Shown here: positions 8,499 to 17,225 of the stretch, in pieces
Layout: each line of letters starts with the position of its first letter
Numbering within the stretch: position 1 is the stretch's first letter
From: Planctomycetota bacterium
Lineage (GTDB): Bacteria > Planctomycetota > Planctomycetia > JALXBF01
Direction of reading: 5' to 3'
Assembly: GCA_026991575.1 (NCBI GenBank)
Contig: JALXBF010000135.1
Location: 1-46,029, forward strand
DNA: 46,029 bases
Notes under the pieces: model-generated
What the model saw: the letters and a program-made list of their open reading frames with translations, nothing else
Database searches by the model: none
What the model was told of the DNA's origin: nothing
Translations under genes and position numbers: made by a program

Positions 8499-10517
8499 TC
8501 AGTACTCGTGTCGGGCCTTCGTCTCGTCCAGGCCAGCATGCAGCAGCTTCACCGGCGGTAGCTTCCTCTCTGCCACCTCGCGCTTAAGCCGCTCGATGAG
8601 CGCGTCGAGTGTGACGGGACCTAGGTCTCCTTCCGTGCGCTCGCGAAGCGACACCGTGCCCTGCTCCGCCTCCCGCTTGCCGACGATCGCCATGTAGGGA
8701 ATCTTCTCCAGCTGCGCGTCGCGGATCTTGTGGCCAATCTTTTCGGCACCAAGATCGATCTCGGCCCGGAAACCAGCCGCCAGTAGTTTGGCGTGGACCT
8801 CGCGCGCATAGTGAGCCACCTTCTCGCTGATCGGTAGCACGCGGATCTGCACCGGGGCCAACCACAGCGGGAAGGCACCGCCGTAGTGTTCGATCAGAAT
8901 GCCCATCAACCGTTCCATCGATCCGAACGGAGCCCGGTGAATCATCACGGGACGGTGGGGGCGGTTGTCCGGCCCGATGTATTCCAGGTCGAATCGCTCC
9001 GGCAAGTTGTAATCCAGCTGGACCGTTCCCAACTGCCACTCGCGGCCCAGGCAGTCCTTGACGAGGAAGTCAACCTTGGGACCGTAGAATGCAGCCTCCC
9101 CCTCGGCACACGTGTAGTCCAGCCCCATCTCGGAGACGACGCGCTGAATGGCCTGCTCTGCTTCGTGCCAGCGCTGTGGATCGCCCACGTACTTGGCACT
9201 GGCTGGATCACGCAAGCCAACACGCACGCGGTAGTCGTGCAGACCCAGTGCGCGGCAGACCAGCAGCACCAACTCGATCGTAGAGCGGAATTCCTCTTCA
9301 ACTTGCTCCGGCGTGCAGAACAGATGGGCGTCGTCCTGGGTGAAACCGCGCACACGCAGCAGCCCGCTCAGCTCACCCGACTGCTCATAGCGATAAACCG
9401 TACCAAACTCTGCCAGTCGCACGGGCAGATCGCGATAGCTGTGCTGCTCGGCCTTGTAAATGTGGATGTGATGCGGGCAGTTCATGGGTTTCAAGTAGTA
9501 GATCTCTTCGTCGATCTGGATTGGCGCGTACATCTTGTCGGCGTAGGTTGCCAGATGGCCGCTTCGTTCGTACAGTTCCCGCTTTCCGATGTGCGGCGTG
9601 TAGACCGGCTGGTAGCCGCGTTTGACCAGTTCCTCCCTGATGAAGCTCTCCAGGATGCCGCGTACGGTTGCCCCCTTGGGCATCCAGAGCACCAGCCCAC
9701 TGCCTACCTCGGCACTGATCGTGAACAGCTTCAGCTGGCGTCCGAGCACGCGGTGATCCCGCTTGCGTGCTTCTTCCAGTCGCTGCAAGTACTGTTCGAG
9801 CTGTTCTCTGGTAAACCAGGCGGTGCCGTAGATCCGCTGGAGCATCTTCCGAGTGGCGTCGCCCTTCCAGTACGCCCCCGCGATGCTAAGCAGCTTGAAC
9901 GGCCCGATCTTCGTTGCGTCCGGCACGTGTGGTCCGCGGCACAGGTCGACGAACTCACCGTAGCGGTAGAAGCTCAGGGTCGGGTACTTGGACAGCTCCT
10001 CGTCGATGTGCTCCACCTTGTAGGGCTGATCCAGTTCGCTGCAGAGCTTGCGTGCCTCGGCCACGGACGTCTCGAACCGCTCGAACCGCTCGCCGGCAGC
10101 TGCCAGCCGGGCCATTTCTTCTTCGATCCGCGCCAGATCTTCCTGCTTCAGCGGCTGGGGGAGGTCAAAGTCGTAGTAGAAGCCGTTCTCGATGGTCGGG
10201 CCAAAGGCGAGCTTAGCGCCGGGAAACAGCCGCATGACCGCACGGGCCATCAGGTGGGCCGCCGAGTGCCGCATGACGTCCAAAGCCTCGACACTGTCGG
10301 GTCCGAGCAGCTCGATCTCAATGGTCTCGGCCGTCTCGGGCAGCCGGTACTCGACGTCGGTCACCTGCCCGTTAACCCTCACCGCGATCACGCGGTCCAT
10401 CTGCTCAGGCGCTAGCCGCTCGACGACTTCGCGCACGGTTGTGCCAACCGGGAACTCTCCTTCACCCCCGCCTGCTATCCTGCACCGGACCGTGTGCACA
10501 ACAGACGCTTCGCCCAC
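8499..10517 (-). CDS. thrS: Threonine--tRNA ligase (ThrRS)
   Basis: This enzyme charges tRNA-Thr with threonine in the cytoplasm. The domain order is complete: an N-terminal TGS-like domain (~1-65), the editing domain with the HSAAH motif (~80-85), the class II catalytic core, and the C-terminal anticodon-binding domain. Zinc-site residues are visible in MNCPHHIHIYK (Cys), DDAHLFC (His) and MIHRAPFGSMERL (His, motif 3). The length of about 672 residues is close to the usual ~640. I prefer the GTG at 10517, which has GGAGG eight bases upstream; a TTG at 10532 is in frame but would contain that ribosome-binding site. The gene is monocistronic, pointing away from the tRNA-Val gene. No T-box leader was seen. 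Confidence 0.97.
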   Translation of the reverse strand: MGEASVVHTVRCRIAGGGEGEFPVGTTVREVVERLAPEQMDRVIAVRVNGQVTDVEYRLPETAETIEIELLGPDSVEALDVMRHSAAHLMARAVMRLFPGAKLAFGPTIENGFYYDFDLPQPLKQEDLARIEEEMARLAAAGERFERFETSVAEARKLCSELDQPYKVEHIDEELSKYPTLSFYRYGEFVDLCRGPHVPDATKIGPFKLLSIAGAYWKGDATRKMLQRIYGTAWFTREQLEQYLQRLEEARKRDHRVLGRQLKLFTISAEVGSGLVLWMPKGATVRGILESFIREELVKRGYQPVYTPHIGKRELYERSGHLATYADKMYAPIQIDEEIYYLKPMNCPHHIHIYKAEQHSYRDLPVRLAEFGTVYRYEQSGELSGLLRVRGFTQDDAHLFCTPEQVEEEFRSTIELVLLVCRALGLHDYRVRVGLRDPASAKYVGDPQRWHEAEQAIQRVVSEMGLDYTCAEGEAAFYGPKVDFLVKDCLGREWQLGTVQLDYNLPERFDLEYIGPDNRPHRPVMIHRAPFGSMERLMGILIEHYGGAFPLWLAPVQIRVLPISEKVAHYAREVHAKLLAAGFRAEIDLGAEKIGHKIRDAQLEKIPYMAIVGKREAEQGTVSLRERTEGDLGPVTLDALIERLKREVAERKLPPVKLLHAGLDETKARHEY

Positions 10518-10735
10518 GGGTTCCGCCTCCAAGTCTCAATGACCTACCTGCCGGCCTCCGGTCGCTTGCGCACGCCCAATTGTACTGCCACAATGCCTGT
10601 ACACTGGTGACACTCCGCAACGCCCCCCGGGCCGGCAACGGGGTTCGGCACCCCGGCCGCTACATGAGCCCGCCCACGGGATCGACGAAGGTTGCTACCC
10701 GGTTAACCGCCTGGCTGGATCGCTGCCAGGATCGG

Positions 10736-10764
10736 TTGCCAGCGACGTGGGCGGCCGGTAGACT
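10736..10764 (+). promoter_or_regulatory. Promoter of the tRNA-Val gene
   Basis: TTGCCA (10736-10741) and TAGACT (10759-10764) are separated by exactly 17 bases and lie 15 bases before the mature tRNA. This is a sigma-70-like arrangement (4-5 of 6 matches in each box). Confidence 0.65.
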
Positions 10765-10779
10765 TGTAGTGGGTTGGAA

Positions 10780-10853
10780 GGGCGGTTAGCTCAGTTGGCT
10801 AGAGCGCGTGCCCGACACGCACGAGGTCGCAGGTTCAAGTCCTGCACCGCCCA
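10780..10853 (+). tRNA. tRNA-Val (anticodon GAC), with C33
   Basis: The cloverleaf folds by hand: acceptor GGGCGGT (10780-10786) with ACCGCCC (10846-10852), D-stem GCTC/GAGC, anticodon stem CGTGC (10807-10811) with GCACG (10819-10823), and T-stem GCAGG/CCTGC around TTCAAGT. The discriminator is A10853 and CCA is not encoded. The anticodon loop reads C-C-GAC-A-C, so the anticodon is GAC (valine codons GUC and GUU). Position 33, almost always U in elongator tRNAs, is C (10813). Everything else is regular, and the gene has its own promoter and terminator, so it looks expressed. Confidence 0.92.
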
Positions 10854-10866
10854 CTGGCGCCTGGAG

Positions 10867-10895
10867 CCCGCCGGTTGACTTGCCGGCGGGTTTCT
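10867..10895 (+). terminator. Rho-independent terminator of the tRNA-Val gene
   Basis: CCCGCCGG (10867-10874) pairs perfectly with CCGGCGGG (10883-10890) around an eight-base loop, followed by TTTCT. It lies 13 bases after the tRNA. Confidence 0.8.
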
Positions 10896-12560
10896 GCTGC
10901 GCGCCCGCCGCCTCGACGTAACCACAACACGCACCGGATCAGATCCCACGCCTCGTCGTCCGACGTGTTCTCCAGGAGTCCCGCGGGCATGACCGAGGAC
11001 TGCGGGTATGCGGTGCGCACGAGGTCCTTCTCCAGGATCCGCTGGTCTGACCGTCCGGGCTGGCGAATCACCGCCGCATCATCCGTTTCCGACACGAGCA
11101 GCTCTAGAATCAAGCGACCGTCCGCCGTCAGCACACGACAGTTGCGGCACCTTGCTTCCACCGAAGCACTGGGCGTGAGCACGCCGCCCAACAATGAGTC
11201 GATGCCCTTCAGCCCGACACCGCTGAGCGGCGGCCCGATCTGTCCCCCCTTGCCTCCCACGGTGTGACACACCCGATAGTGCCGCTCGAACGGCTTCCGC
11301 CCGCGGGCAACGTCACCAGGCTGTGAGCCAGGCCGGCGGTGCGGGCGAACGACTCCGCCTGCGCCCGCGCCTCAGCCGGCGTTCTCAGCCCCGGGCCATC
11401 CAAGCGTCGGCACCACGGAAGCCTTGCCGCTGAGCTTCCCCCGGTCGTGGCCGGCTCGGCACAGCACTAAGCCCGCGGGATACGGTCCCGCGTCGAACGT
11501 CCAGTCGAATCGTTCTCGAATCTCCGCTGGGGACAGGGCCCGGTCCCAGATGCGGAACTCAGCAGTCTCACGCCGCGAGCCCACGCGTGGCGGGATCGCC
11601 CGGCCGATCCGCAGCCCCCGAAACGGTCTGCGTTCGGTCTTTGCGCTGACCGCGTCCAGCTCACCGTTCAGGTGGATCCTGAACCGGCCCAGTTTGTCCC
11701 CGGGTCATCGCGTCGTGCGTCCACAAATGCGGCGACACCTCTCGGGAGGCAACCATGGTGTCGTGGTGCCCTGCGCCCCAAACGCGGAACCTTCTAGGGC
11801 AGAAGTTCATGTCCAACTGACCCGATGTCCGCAAGATGTCGTCCGTGTTGCTGATCCTGTTGTGAAGTCGCACCCATGCTGCCGCCGCGAAGGGACCGTC
11901 CAGGTCGATCAGGTCACGCACATAGTCATCCGGCCCGCGTTCCAACCGGGGCACGCATTGCAGTCGATGGCCAATCGCCCGCCATAGTTCGCGCACAGTG
12001 GCACTAGCGGCGGGTACGGTTTGAGCCGGTCCGGATACGGCCTCGGACGGCGTCCCCCGCCTCGATCAGGAATACTCGGAGAATCCGGTCGTTCGCCTCC
12101 TGAATCCAGATCTCCCTCGTCGTGCGCGATGTTCAGGCCCAGAGATGCTGCTCGGCCCGGCTGTGTGCAGCTCGGAATCGGAGTCGTCCGTGCGAAGGCC
12201 AGCCAGCCTGCAGTGGCGGAAGACGATCTCCGTGGGACCGCTGGCAAACGGCTTGCCATCAGAACGCCGTACAGCGGGACCCTGAACAGGCCCTGCTCCA
12301 TTCGGACCCAGCGGCCAGGCACGCGAGTGAATTGGTGAGGAAACAGGGTCGAGGAACTGGTCCAGATCCAGCTTCAGCAAGTAGTTGTCGATCGTTACGT
12401 CGCTGCGGCGACGGAGCTCGCCGCCAAGCCGGACCTGCCCGTAAGGTGCAGGTTCAAGCAGATAGCGGCGGACTTTGTCGCCTGTCGCGGTAGCGGCCGG
12501 GAGGCTGACAATCAGGCAAGCAGGCAGGCGGCAGGTGGAGACGGGCCATGGCGGCAACCC
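10896..12560 (-). pseudogene. Decayed LamG plus cytochrome c gene (PVC type)
   Basis: Parts of one exported redox protein are readable in order on the minus strand but in different frames. N-terminal: VTIDNYLLKLDLDQFLDP and RMEQGLFRVPLYGVLM; then GKPFASGPTEIVFRHCRLAG in another frame. Next comes EANDRILRVFLIEAGD, ANYGGRLAIDCNACPGW, and a LamG-like part (LIDLDGPFAAAAWVRLHNRI, AEFRIWDRALSPAEIRERF). The C-terminus has a haem-binding cytochrome c region: the CHTVGGKGGQIGPPLSGVG stretch, KDLVRTAYPQSSVMPAGLLE (with the axial-Met-like MPAG) and DLIRCVLWLRRG. In intact relatives the CHTV stretch is preceded by Cys-x-x, here in the overlapping frame (CVTPWEARG region). At least four frameshifts make this a pseudogene. 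The C-terminal 11272-10896 part is the longest intact piece. Confidence 0.65.
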
Positions 12561-12839
12561 TCCACCATTTCGCGCAGGACCTTCCGGCGGGCATCGCACG
12601 CTACCCCATCGTAGACCGTCGCCGACGGAACGGGTACGAGACGGAGAGGGTGCCTTTCAGGTTTTGCGTCGGGTACGTCCGCACACTGGGGCTTAGACCG
12701 TCCCCGGTGGAGCTCCCCACGCAGCGAGCGGATAGACCGGCCGAGACGACCGGCCAGATGGGATTGGGTGCGACAGGGACGATCGGACGTCGTGCCGCGC
12801 GGCAGGGGCGGAACCGGACATGGGTTAGCTCCCGTTCGG
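12561..12839. other. Non-coding gap
   Basis: No gene is recognisable. The right part (from about 12740) begins to resemble the tail of the WD40 cassette at about 16270-16300, but the match is weak. Confidence 0.35.
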
Positions 12840-13020
12840 CGGGGTCACACGAGTGGGACGGGGTGCAAATCAGCATTCCTAGCACACAGGGTTAGCCGAG
12901 GCGGTGCCTAGCCGGCCCCGGAGACAGGCGAACCGGGAGGCGGGCTTGGTGTGCGGCGGGAGAAGTGTCGGGTGGTTACAACGCCTGGAGCAGCGAGGCT
13001 TCACGTTGGAGCCCGGTTCG
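12840..13020. repeat. Cassette tail repeat (T), copy upstream of WD40 gene 2
   Basis: This stretch matches about 16290-16470, which lies downstream of WD40 gene 2. Shared stretches are GGGTGC..(A/T)CAGCATT, CACACAGGGT.AG, GAGGCGGTGCC (GGGCGGTGC in the other), GGAGACAGGCGAACCGGGAG (GGAGGCAGGCGAACCGGGGG), TCGGG..TTAC and GCGAGGCTT.ACG. Because T normally follows R and a WD40 gene, a copy before WD40 gene 2 suggests that another cassette once lay to its left. Confidence 0.45.
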
Positions 13021-13249
13021 GGGAAGTAGCCCGGGAGCTTGCGCCGTAGCCCGGAGGTTTGACTGAATGGGGGCGTGGTGCGGTGAGAAGTTTTCCTCGA
13101 CCTGCGGGCAGCTCGTGGTGCAGTCGTCACGGCAGGGAGAATCCGGAATGCGGCGCGGCCGCTCAGTCAACCGTTTGGTGTGGTGGGTGCTATCGCGTCA
13201 GCATGCGGCGGTCGCAAGCTTTCGGGAACAATCGGTTCCGCCACTGCAA
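13021..13249. other. Non-coding gap between T and R3
   Basis: I see no gene. A short direct repeat (CGTAGCCCGG) occurs at about 13047 and nearby. It leads into repeat block R copy 3. Confidence 0.35.
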
Positions 13250-13440
13250 CCGCTCTATCTGAGCTGACGGACGGGGACGCTCCGCTGTGGACCGGTGCGC
13301 GGGTGCGGTCCAGGGGGGGCTGTGGGCCGGACGCACGGATTGTATCGTGGATGCTGTTGCGCGTCGGGCCACGAAAACTTAGTATCATTGGCCAGCGATT
13401 GCCAGCGGTTGTTTGTGTCGTTGACTCCGAGACCTGACGG
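13250..13440. repeat. Repeat block R, copy 3
   Basis: It shares with copy 4 (15905-16170) CTGAG.TGA, a GGGTGCGG..TGCGGTCC stretch, GGGCC.GACG, GATTG.A.C.TGGATGCTGTTG (copy 4: GATTGCACCGCGGATGCTGTTG), GCG.CGGGCC, and CATTG.CAGCG.T..C..CGGTTG. It then continues into the WD40 5' leader, as copy 1 does. Confidence 0.5.
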
Positions 13441-13853
13441 GGCAGCGTGGCATCATGCCGTAACCAAGGAATTGGAGTGGGTGGAACGAGAACGGCGTAG
13501 CGTGTGTAGTTCGGGTGCGCTAGTCCTACTTGGGGGGCGGGGTCGTGCAAAGCGATGGCCCGGCATGAGAACGTGGGGACTCCGCTTCCCTCAGGGCCTG
13601 TAGATTCTGACAGGCCGGGTTGGCGCGGGATGGGCCGGGTGTCGTGACCTGTTCTGCGGCCCGAGCCGTCGAAACTTGTAGGTAGAACAGGGGAGAGCCG
13701 ATGCGCGCAGAGTGGCCATCCGGACCACGTGCTCGCGAAGGTAAGAGATCGTTTGTCAATGCACCGCTTGCTGTTTTCCGGCTCTTGAGCGGATGGTACG
13801 TGGCAGTGCGGCAGAGTTGTTTGCGGTTTGTCCGGAAGCTGCGTGCGGGGGGC
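13441..13853 (+). other. Conserved 5' leader of WD40 gene 2
   Basis: This is homologous to 171-549. The ATG at 13701 follows AGGGGAGAGCC and its frame stays open into the WD40 gene, adding 51 residues (MRAEWPSGPRAREG..). In cassette 1 the same ATG is followed by a stop after 27 codons, so I do not include this extension in the gene. It could still be the true start in this copy, because the Shine-Dalgarno-like sequence here is better than that before 13854. Confidence 0.5.
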
Positions 13854-15677
13854 ATGGCAACGGGCTCGGGCACTGCTGATCAACCCTCCGGGGACGTCGT
13901 GAAGACACTTGGCGCGCCGCGTCTGCGACACTGGGCCGGGGTCAACAGCGTAGCGTTCAGCCCCGACGGGCGTCTGATCGCGTCGGGGAGTGGGGACCAC
14001 ACGATCAAGCTGTGGGATGCGGCGAGTGGTAAAGAGCTACGCACGCTCACGGGGCACGAGAGCGGGGTTAACGCCGTAGCGTTCAACCCCGACGGGCGGC
14101 TGATCGTCTCGAGTAGCTGGGACGGCACGATCAAGCTGTGGGACACGGCGAGCGGTGAGGAGCTGCGCACCCTCACGGGCCATGAAGGGGAAGTCTACAG
14201 CGTAGCGTTCAGCCCCGACGGGCGTCTGATCGCGTCGGGGAGTGGGGACCACACGATCAAGCTGTGGGATGCGGCGAGCGGTAAAGAGCTACGGACGCTC
14301 ACGGGGCACGAGGACGTGGTCCGGAGTGTAGCGTTCAGTCCCGACGGGCGGCTGATCGCATCGGGGAGCTCCGACGAAACGATCAAGCTATGGGACGCGG
14401 CGAGCGGTAAAGAGCTGCGCACGCTCACGGGGCACGAGTTCGGGGTCAACAGCGTAGTGTTTAGTCCCGACGGACGGCTGATCGCATCCGGGAGCCTCGA
14501 CTACACGATCAGGCTGTGGGACGCGGCGAGCGGTGAGGAGCTGCGCACGCTCACGGGACATGAGGACTGGGTCCTGAGCGTCGCGTTCAGTCCCGACGGG
14601 CGGCTGATCGCAGCGGGGGACGAGGATGGCACGATCAAGCTATGGGACGCGGCAAGCGGCAAAGAGCTGCGCACGCTCACGGGACATGGGGGGAGAGTCT
14701 GGAGCGTCGCGTTCAGTCCCGACGGGCGTGTGATCGCATCGGGAAGCTCCGACGAAACGATCAAGCTGTGGGACGCGGCGAGCGGTGAGGAGCTGCCCAC
14801 CCCCACGCTCACGGGGCATGAGGACTGGGTCCAGAGCGTCGCGTTCAGTCCAGACGGGCGGCTGATCGCGTCGGGGAGCTCCGACGACACGATCAAGCTG
14901 TGGGACGTGGCGAGCGGTAAAGAGCTGCGCACGCTCAGGGGGCATGAGTTCGGGGTCACCAGCGTCGCGTTCAGTCCGGACGGGCGGCTGATCGCATCGG
15001 GGAGTCACGACCGGACGATCAAGCTGTGGGACGCGGCGAGCGGTGAGGAGCTACGCACGCTGACGGGACATGAGGATGGGGTGCTGAGCGTCGTGTTCAA
15101 TCCCGACGCGCGCCTGCTCGCATCGAGTAGCTGGGACCGCACGATCAAGCTGTGGGACCCGGCGAGCGGTGAGGAGTTGCGCACGCTCACGGGGCATGAG
15201 GACGGAGTCCATGCGGTAGCGTTCAGTCCCGACGGGCGGCTGATCGCGTCGGGGAGCAAGGATAGCACGATCAAGCTGTGGGACGCGACGAGCGGTAAAG
15301 AGCTACGCACGCTCGCGGGGCATAAGGACTTGGTCTGGAGCGTCGCGTTCAGTTCCGACGGGCGTTTGATCTGCTCGGGGAGCAAGGATGGCACGATCAA
15401 GCTCTGGCACGCGGCGAGTGGTAAAGAGCTGCGCACGCTCACGGAGCATGTCTGGGTCAACAGCGTAGCGTTCAGCCCGCACGGGCGGTTGATCGCATCG
15501 GGGGGCGGCCATGGCGCGGTGAGGCTCTGGGATGCCGATTCGGGGGCGCTGCTGCAGACGTGGATCATTGCTCCGGGCCCAGGCCAGATTCGGGAGGTTT
15601 GCTTTTCTCGCGACGGTCACTACCTGGCAACAGCCAACGGCAACGGCACGATCTCGATCCTGCGTCTCGCGAGCTAG
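13854..15677 (+). CDS. WD40-repeat protein 2 (607 aa)
   Basis: This is a paralogue of the protein at 550-2256, with the same N-terminus (MATGSG.AD.P.G..VKTLG) and the same C-terminus (TANGNGTISILR). I count thirteen canonical WD40 units plus one diverged terminal unit. Fourteen would fit two seven-bladed propellers. Unit-to-unit differences concentrate after GH (EDW, EFG, ESG, GGR, KDL) and at SGS-x-D-x-TI (SDETI, HDRTI, KDSTI, LDYTI). Units share near-identical DNA with a 126-bp period; one carries a small insertion (PTPTLTGHEDW, ~14795). No effector domain, signal peptide or membrane segment is present. The start at 13854 is chosen from conservation with copy 1; 13701 is an in-frame alternative. 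The partner and role are unknown. Confidence 0.93.
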   Translation: MATGSGTADQPSGDVVKTLGAPRLRHWAGVNSVAFSPDGRLIASGSGDHTIKLWDAASGKELRTLTGHESGVNAVAFNPDGRLIVSSSWDGTIKLWDTASGEELRTLTGHEGEVYSVAFSPDGRLIASGSGDHTIKLWDAASGKELRTLTGHEDVVRSVAFSPDGRLIASGSSDETIKLWDAASGKELRTLTGHEFGVNSVVFSPDGRLIASGSLDYTIRLWDAASGEELRTLTGHEDWVLSVAFSPDGRLIAAGDEDGTIKLWDAASGKELRTLTGHGGRVWSVAFSPDGRVIASGSSDETIKLWDAASGEELPTPTLTGHEDWVQSVAFSPDGRLIASGSSDDTIKLWDVASGKELRTLRGHEFGVTSVAFSPDGRLIASGSHDRTIKLWDAASGEELRTLTGHEDGVLSVVFNPDARLLASSSWDRTIKLWDPASGEELRTLTGHEDGVHAVAFSPDGRLIASGSKDSTIKLWDATSGKELRTLAGHKDLVWSVAFSSDGRLICSGSKDGTIKLWHAASGKELRTLTEHVWVNSVAFSPHGRLIASGGGHGAVRLWDADSGALLQTWIIAPGPGQIREVCFSRDGHYLATANGNGTISILRLAS

Positions 15678-15904
15678 ACGACGGTGTGGAGGCTCCTTTG
15701 CTGGTGGGGAGGCCCCGCCTGGGCATGGAGCGTCAGAGGGGACGGCCCAAGAACCGGGACGTCGCACGTCTAGGCGGCACCGAAGAGCCGCTCCGTGCAG
15801 CGAGCGCGGCCCTCAGCCCGGGACGTTGCTCCTTACTGACGGTGGTGGTTGCCTGCGACAAACCAAGGCAACCGGCGCGTCACGTGACGCCCCGCTTGCC
15901 GGCG
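15678..15904 (+). other. Conserved 3' flank of WD40 gene 2
   Basis: It matches 2257-2487 after WD40 gene 1, including the CTGGTGGGGAGG, CGCCTGGGC, GTCGCACG and CCTCAGCCCGGGAC stretches. Differences include insertions and deletions not in threes, so it is probably non-coding. Confidence 0.5.
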
Positions 15905-16170
15905 CTACCTTGTCTGAGTTGAGGAACGGGGGAGCGCAGCCGCGACGGGTGCGGGCGTGCGGTCCGGGGAGCCGCGGGCCAGACGTAGCGATTGCACCGC
16001 GGATGCTGTTGGGCGTTGGGCCGTAACACTTCGCTTTATCACCGGGTGGCCATTGCGAGCGGTCGGTTGCGTGATTGTTTCCGACGCCTGCCTTCCTGCG
16101 GCGGTGCAGCCGATGGCAAGTTGTCGGAGTTGGCAGTCGGCTACGGTGGTTTCCAGTTTGCAATGATGGG
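15905..16170. repeat. Repeat block R, copy 4
   Basis: It parallels copy 2 (2488-2790) along its length. It also parallels copies 1 and 3 in its first ~170 bases up to about GTGATTGTTTCCGACG, where copies 1 and 3 turn into the WD40 leader instead. No gene is seen. Confidence 0.5.
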
Positions 16171-16289
16171 TGCTGGGGGGGGGGTGTTGTCGTAGTGGAT
16201 CGCGTTGCAGCGGTGGTATCCAGCGGGCAAGCGAGCAGAAGCAGCGTGAAGAAGCGTTGAGCCTACCGGGGCTTGGGCCGGAGTGTCCG

Positions 16290-16470
16290 GACAACATGGA
16301 GTTGGGTGCGTCTCAGCATTTGCACCACACAGGGTCAGGTGGGGCGGTGCTTCGGCGTCGTGTCATCGGGGGGGCGGTGCCCGGCGTGGTTCTGGAGGCA
16401 GGCGAACCGGGGGACGAACCGATCGGGAACCTTACTTCAAACGGGCCGCGAGGCTTTACGCCCTCCCGGC
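16290..16470. repeat. Cassette tail repeat (T), copy downstream of WD40 gene 2
   Basis: It matches 12840-13020 (see there). The best stretch is GGAGGCAGGCGAACCGGGGG at ~16395-16414. It ends inside the left arm of the inverted-repeat element that starts at 16450. Confidence 0.45.
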
Positions 16471-16668
16471 CGGTCGTTGATTCCGTAGCGCCCGCGGGAT
16501 CCTCTCAGAATTCTTGGTTGCCCTGCCGCCGCGGGCGGGGACCGCGGCGGCAGAGCAACATCCGACCGCCGTGCTCCGGGCGGACGGGCCCGCGGCACGG
16601 CTAAGAACGAAACTCCCCGAATCCGCCGCGCTACCCATCGACTTCGGGAGCGGGGGGCGTAAAGCCTC
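16450..16668. mobile_element. Small inverted-repeat element, possibly MITE-like
   Basis: GAGGCTTTACGCCC (16450-16463) is repeated in perfect inverted orientation as GGGCGTAAAGCCTC (16655-16668), giving a 219-bp unit without a gene. Inside it is a strong stem-loop at 16517-16559, with 12 perfect pairs (CTGCCGCCGCGG with CCGCGGCGGCAG) extended by five more after one mismatch. I could not see a clear target-site duplication. The left arm also resembles the end of tail repeat T near 13000, so part of the similarity may be inherited. Alternatives are a transcription-termination structure or a remnant of a larger insertion. Confidence 0.4.
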
Positions 16669-17225
16669 CTCACCCGCCCGTTCACGGAGGCGGCCCGATC
16701 TATCAGCTTCCCGCCGCGGGAAATGCTCCGCTGACACGGCGAGGGGCTGCACCACCGTCTCGCGAGCACATACAGCGAGCGACCTTTCCCCCAGCGTGGG
16801 CGCAACAGCTGAAACGCACCCGTGGCCATGCAGGCCCCCTAGTGGCTCCTCTGGACCACCCCTACGACGATGTCACCGACATGGCCGACGGGGACGTGGC
16901 CAGCTGTGGTACAGGCTTTGCATGCACGGGGCTCTCGGACGCCTCGGCGGCTGTCAGCCACTCGAGCAGCCGCGGCTTACGCCCGCCGGCACGCCTACGC
17001 GGCCATCCGGAGCCCGCTCGAGCCGAGAAGGTGCGTGTGTCGGATGCGACATCGCGCCTGTCCCAACACGCTGCGGCGTCAAACCCCGGTCCAGCCGACA
17101 ACGGGGACAACGACCGCTCCAGACAACCGGTCGATCGGGGCGACTGTACGTAGGGCGCCGGCAGAAAAGCTGACTCGCGTCGCGCCGCAACTCGGCTTGA
17201 TTACCGCGGGCGAACGGCAGAGACT
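16669..17225. other. Non-coding gap before the DUF1559 gene
   Basis: No protein family is recognisable on either strand. It must hold the promoter for 17226, which I could not identify. Confidence 0.45.

Noticed and set aside
8886-10415. 509-codon frame antisense to thrS
   Set aside because: thrS is unmistakable on the other strand; open antisense frames are common in GC-rich genes.
12066-12599. Intact gene on the minus strand with a signal peptide
   Set aside because: Its readable segments belong to different frames of one decayed LamG-cytochrome gene.
550-15677. Diversity-generating retroelement or CRISPR array as an explanation for the repeats
   Set aside because: There is no reverse transcriptase, template/variable repeat pair or spacer-repeat structure in the window; the repeats are coding WD40 units.
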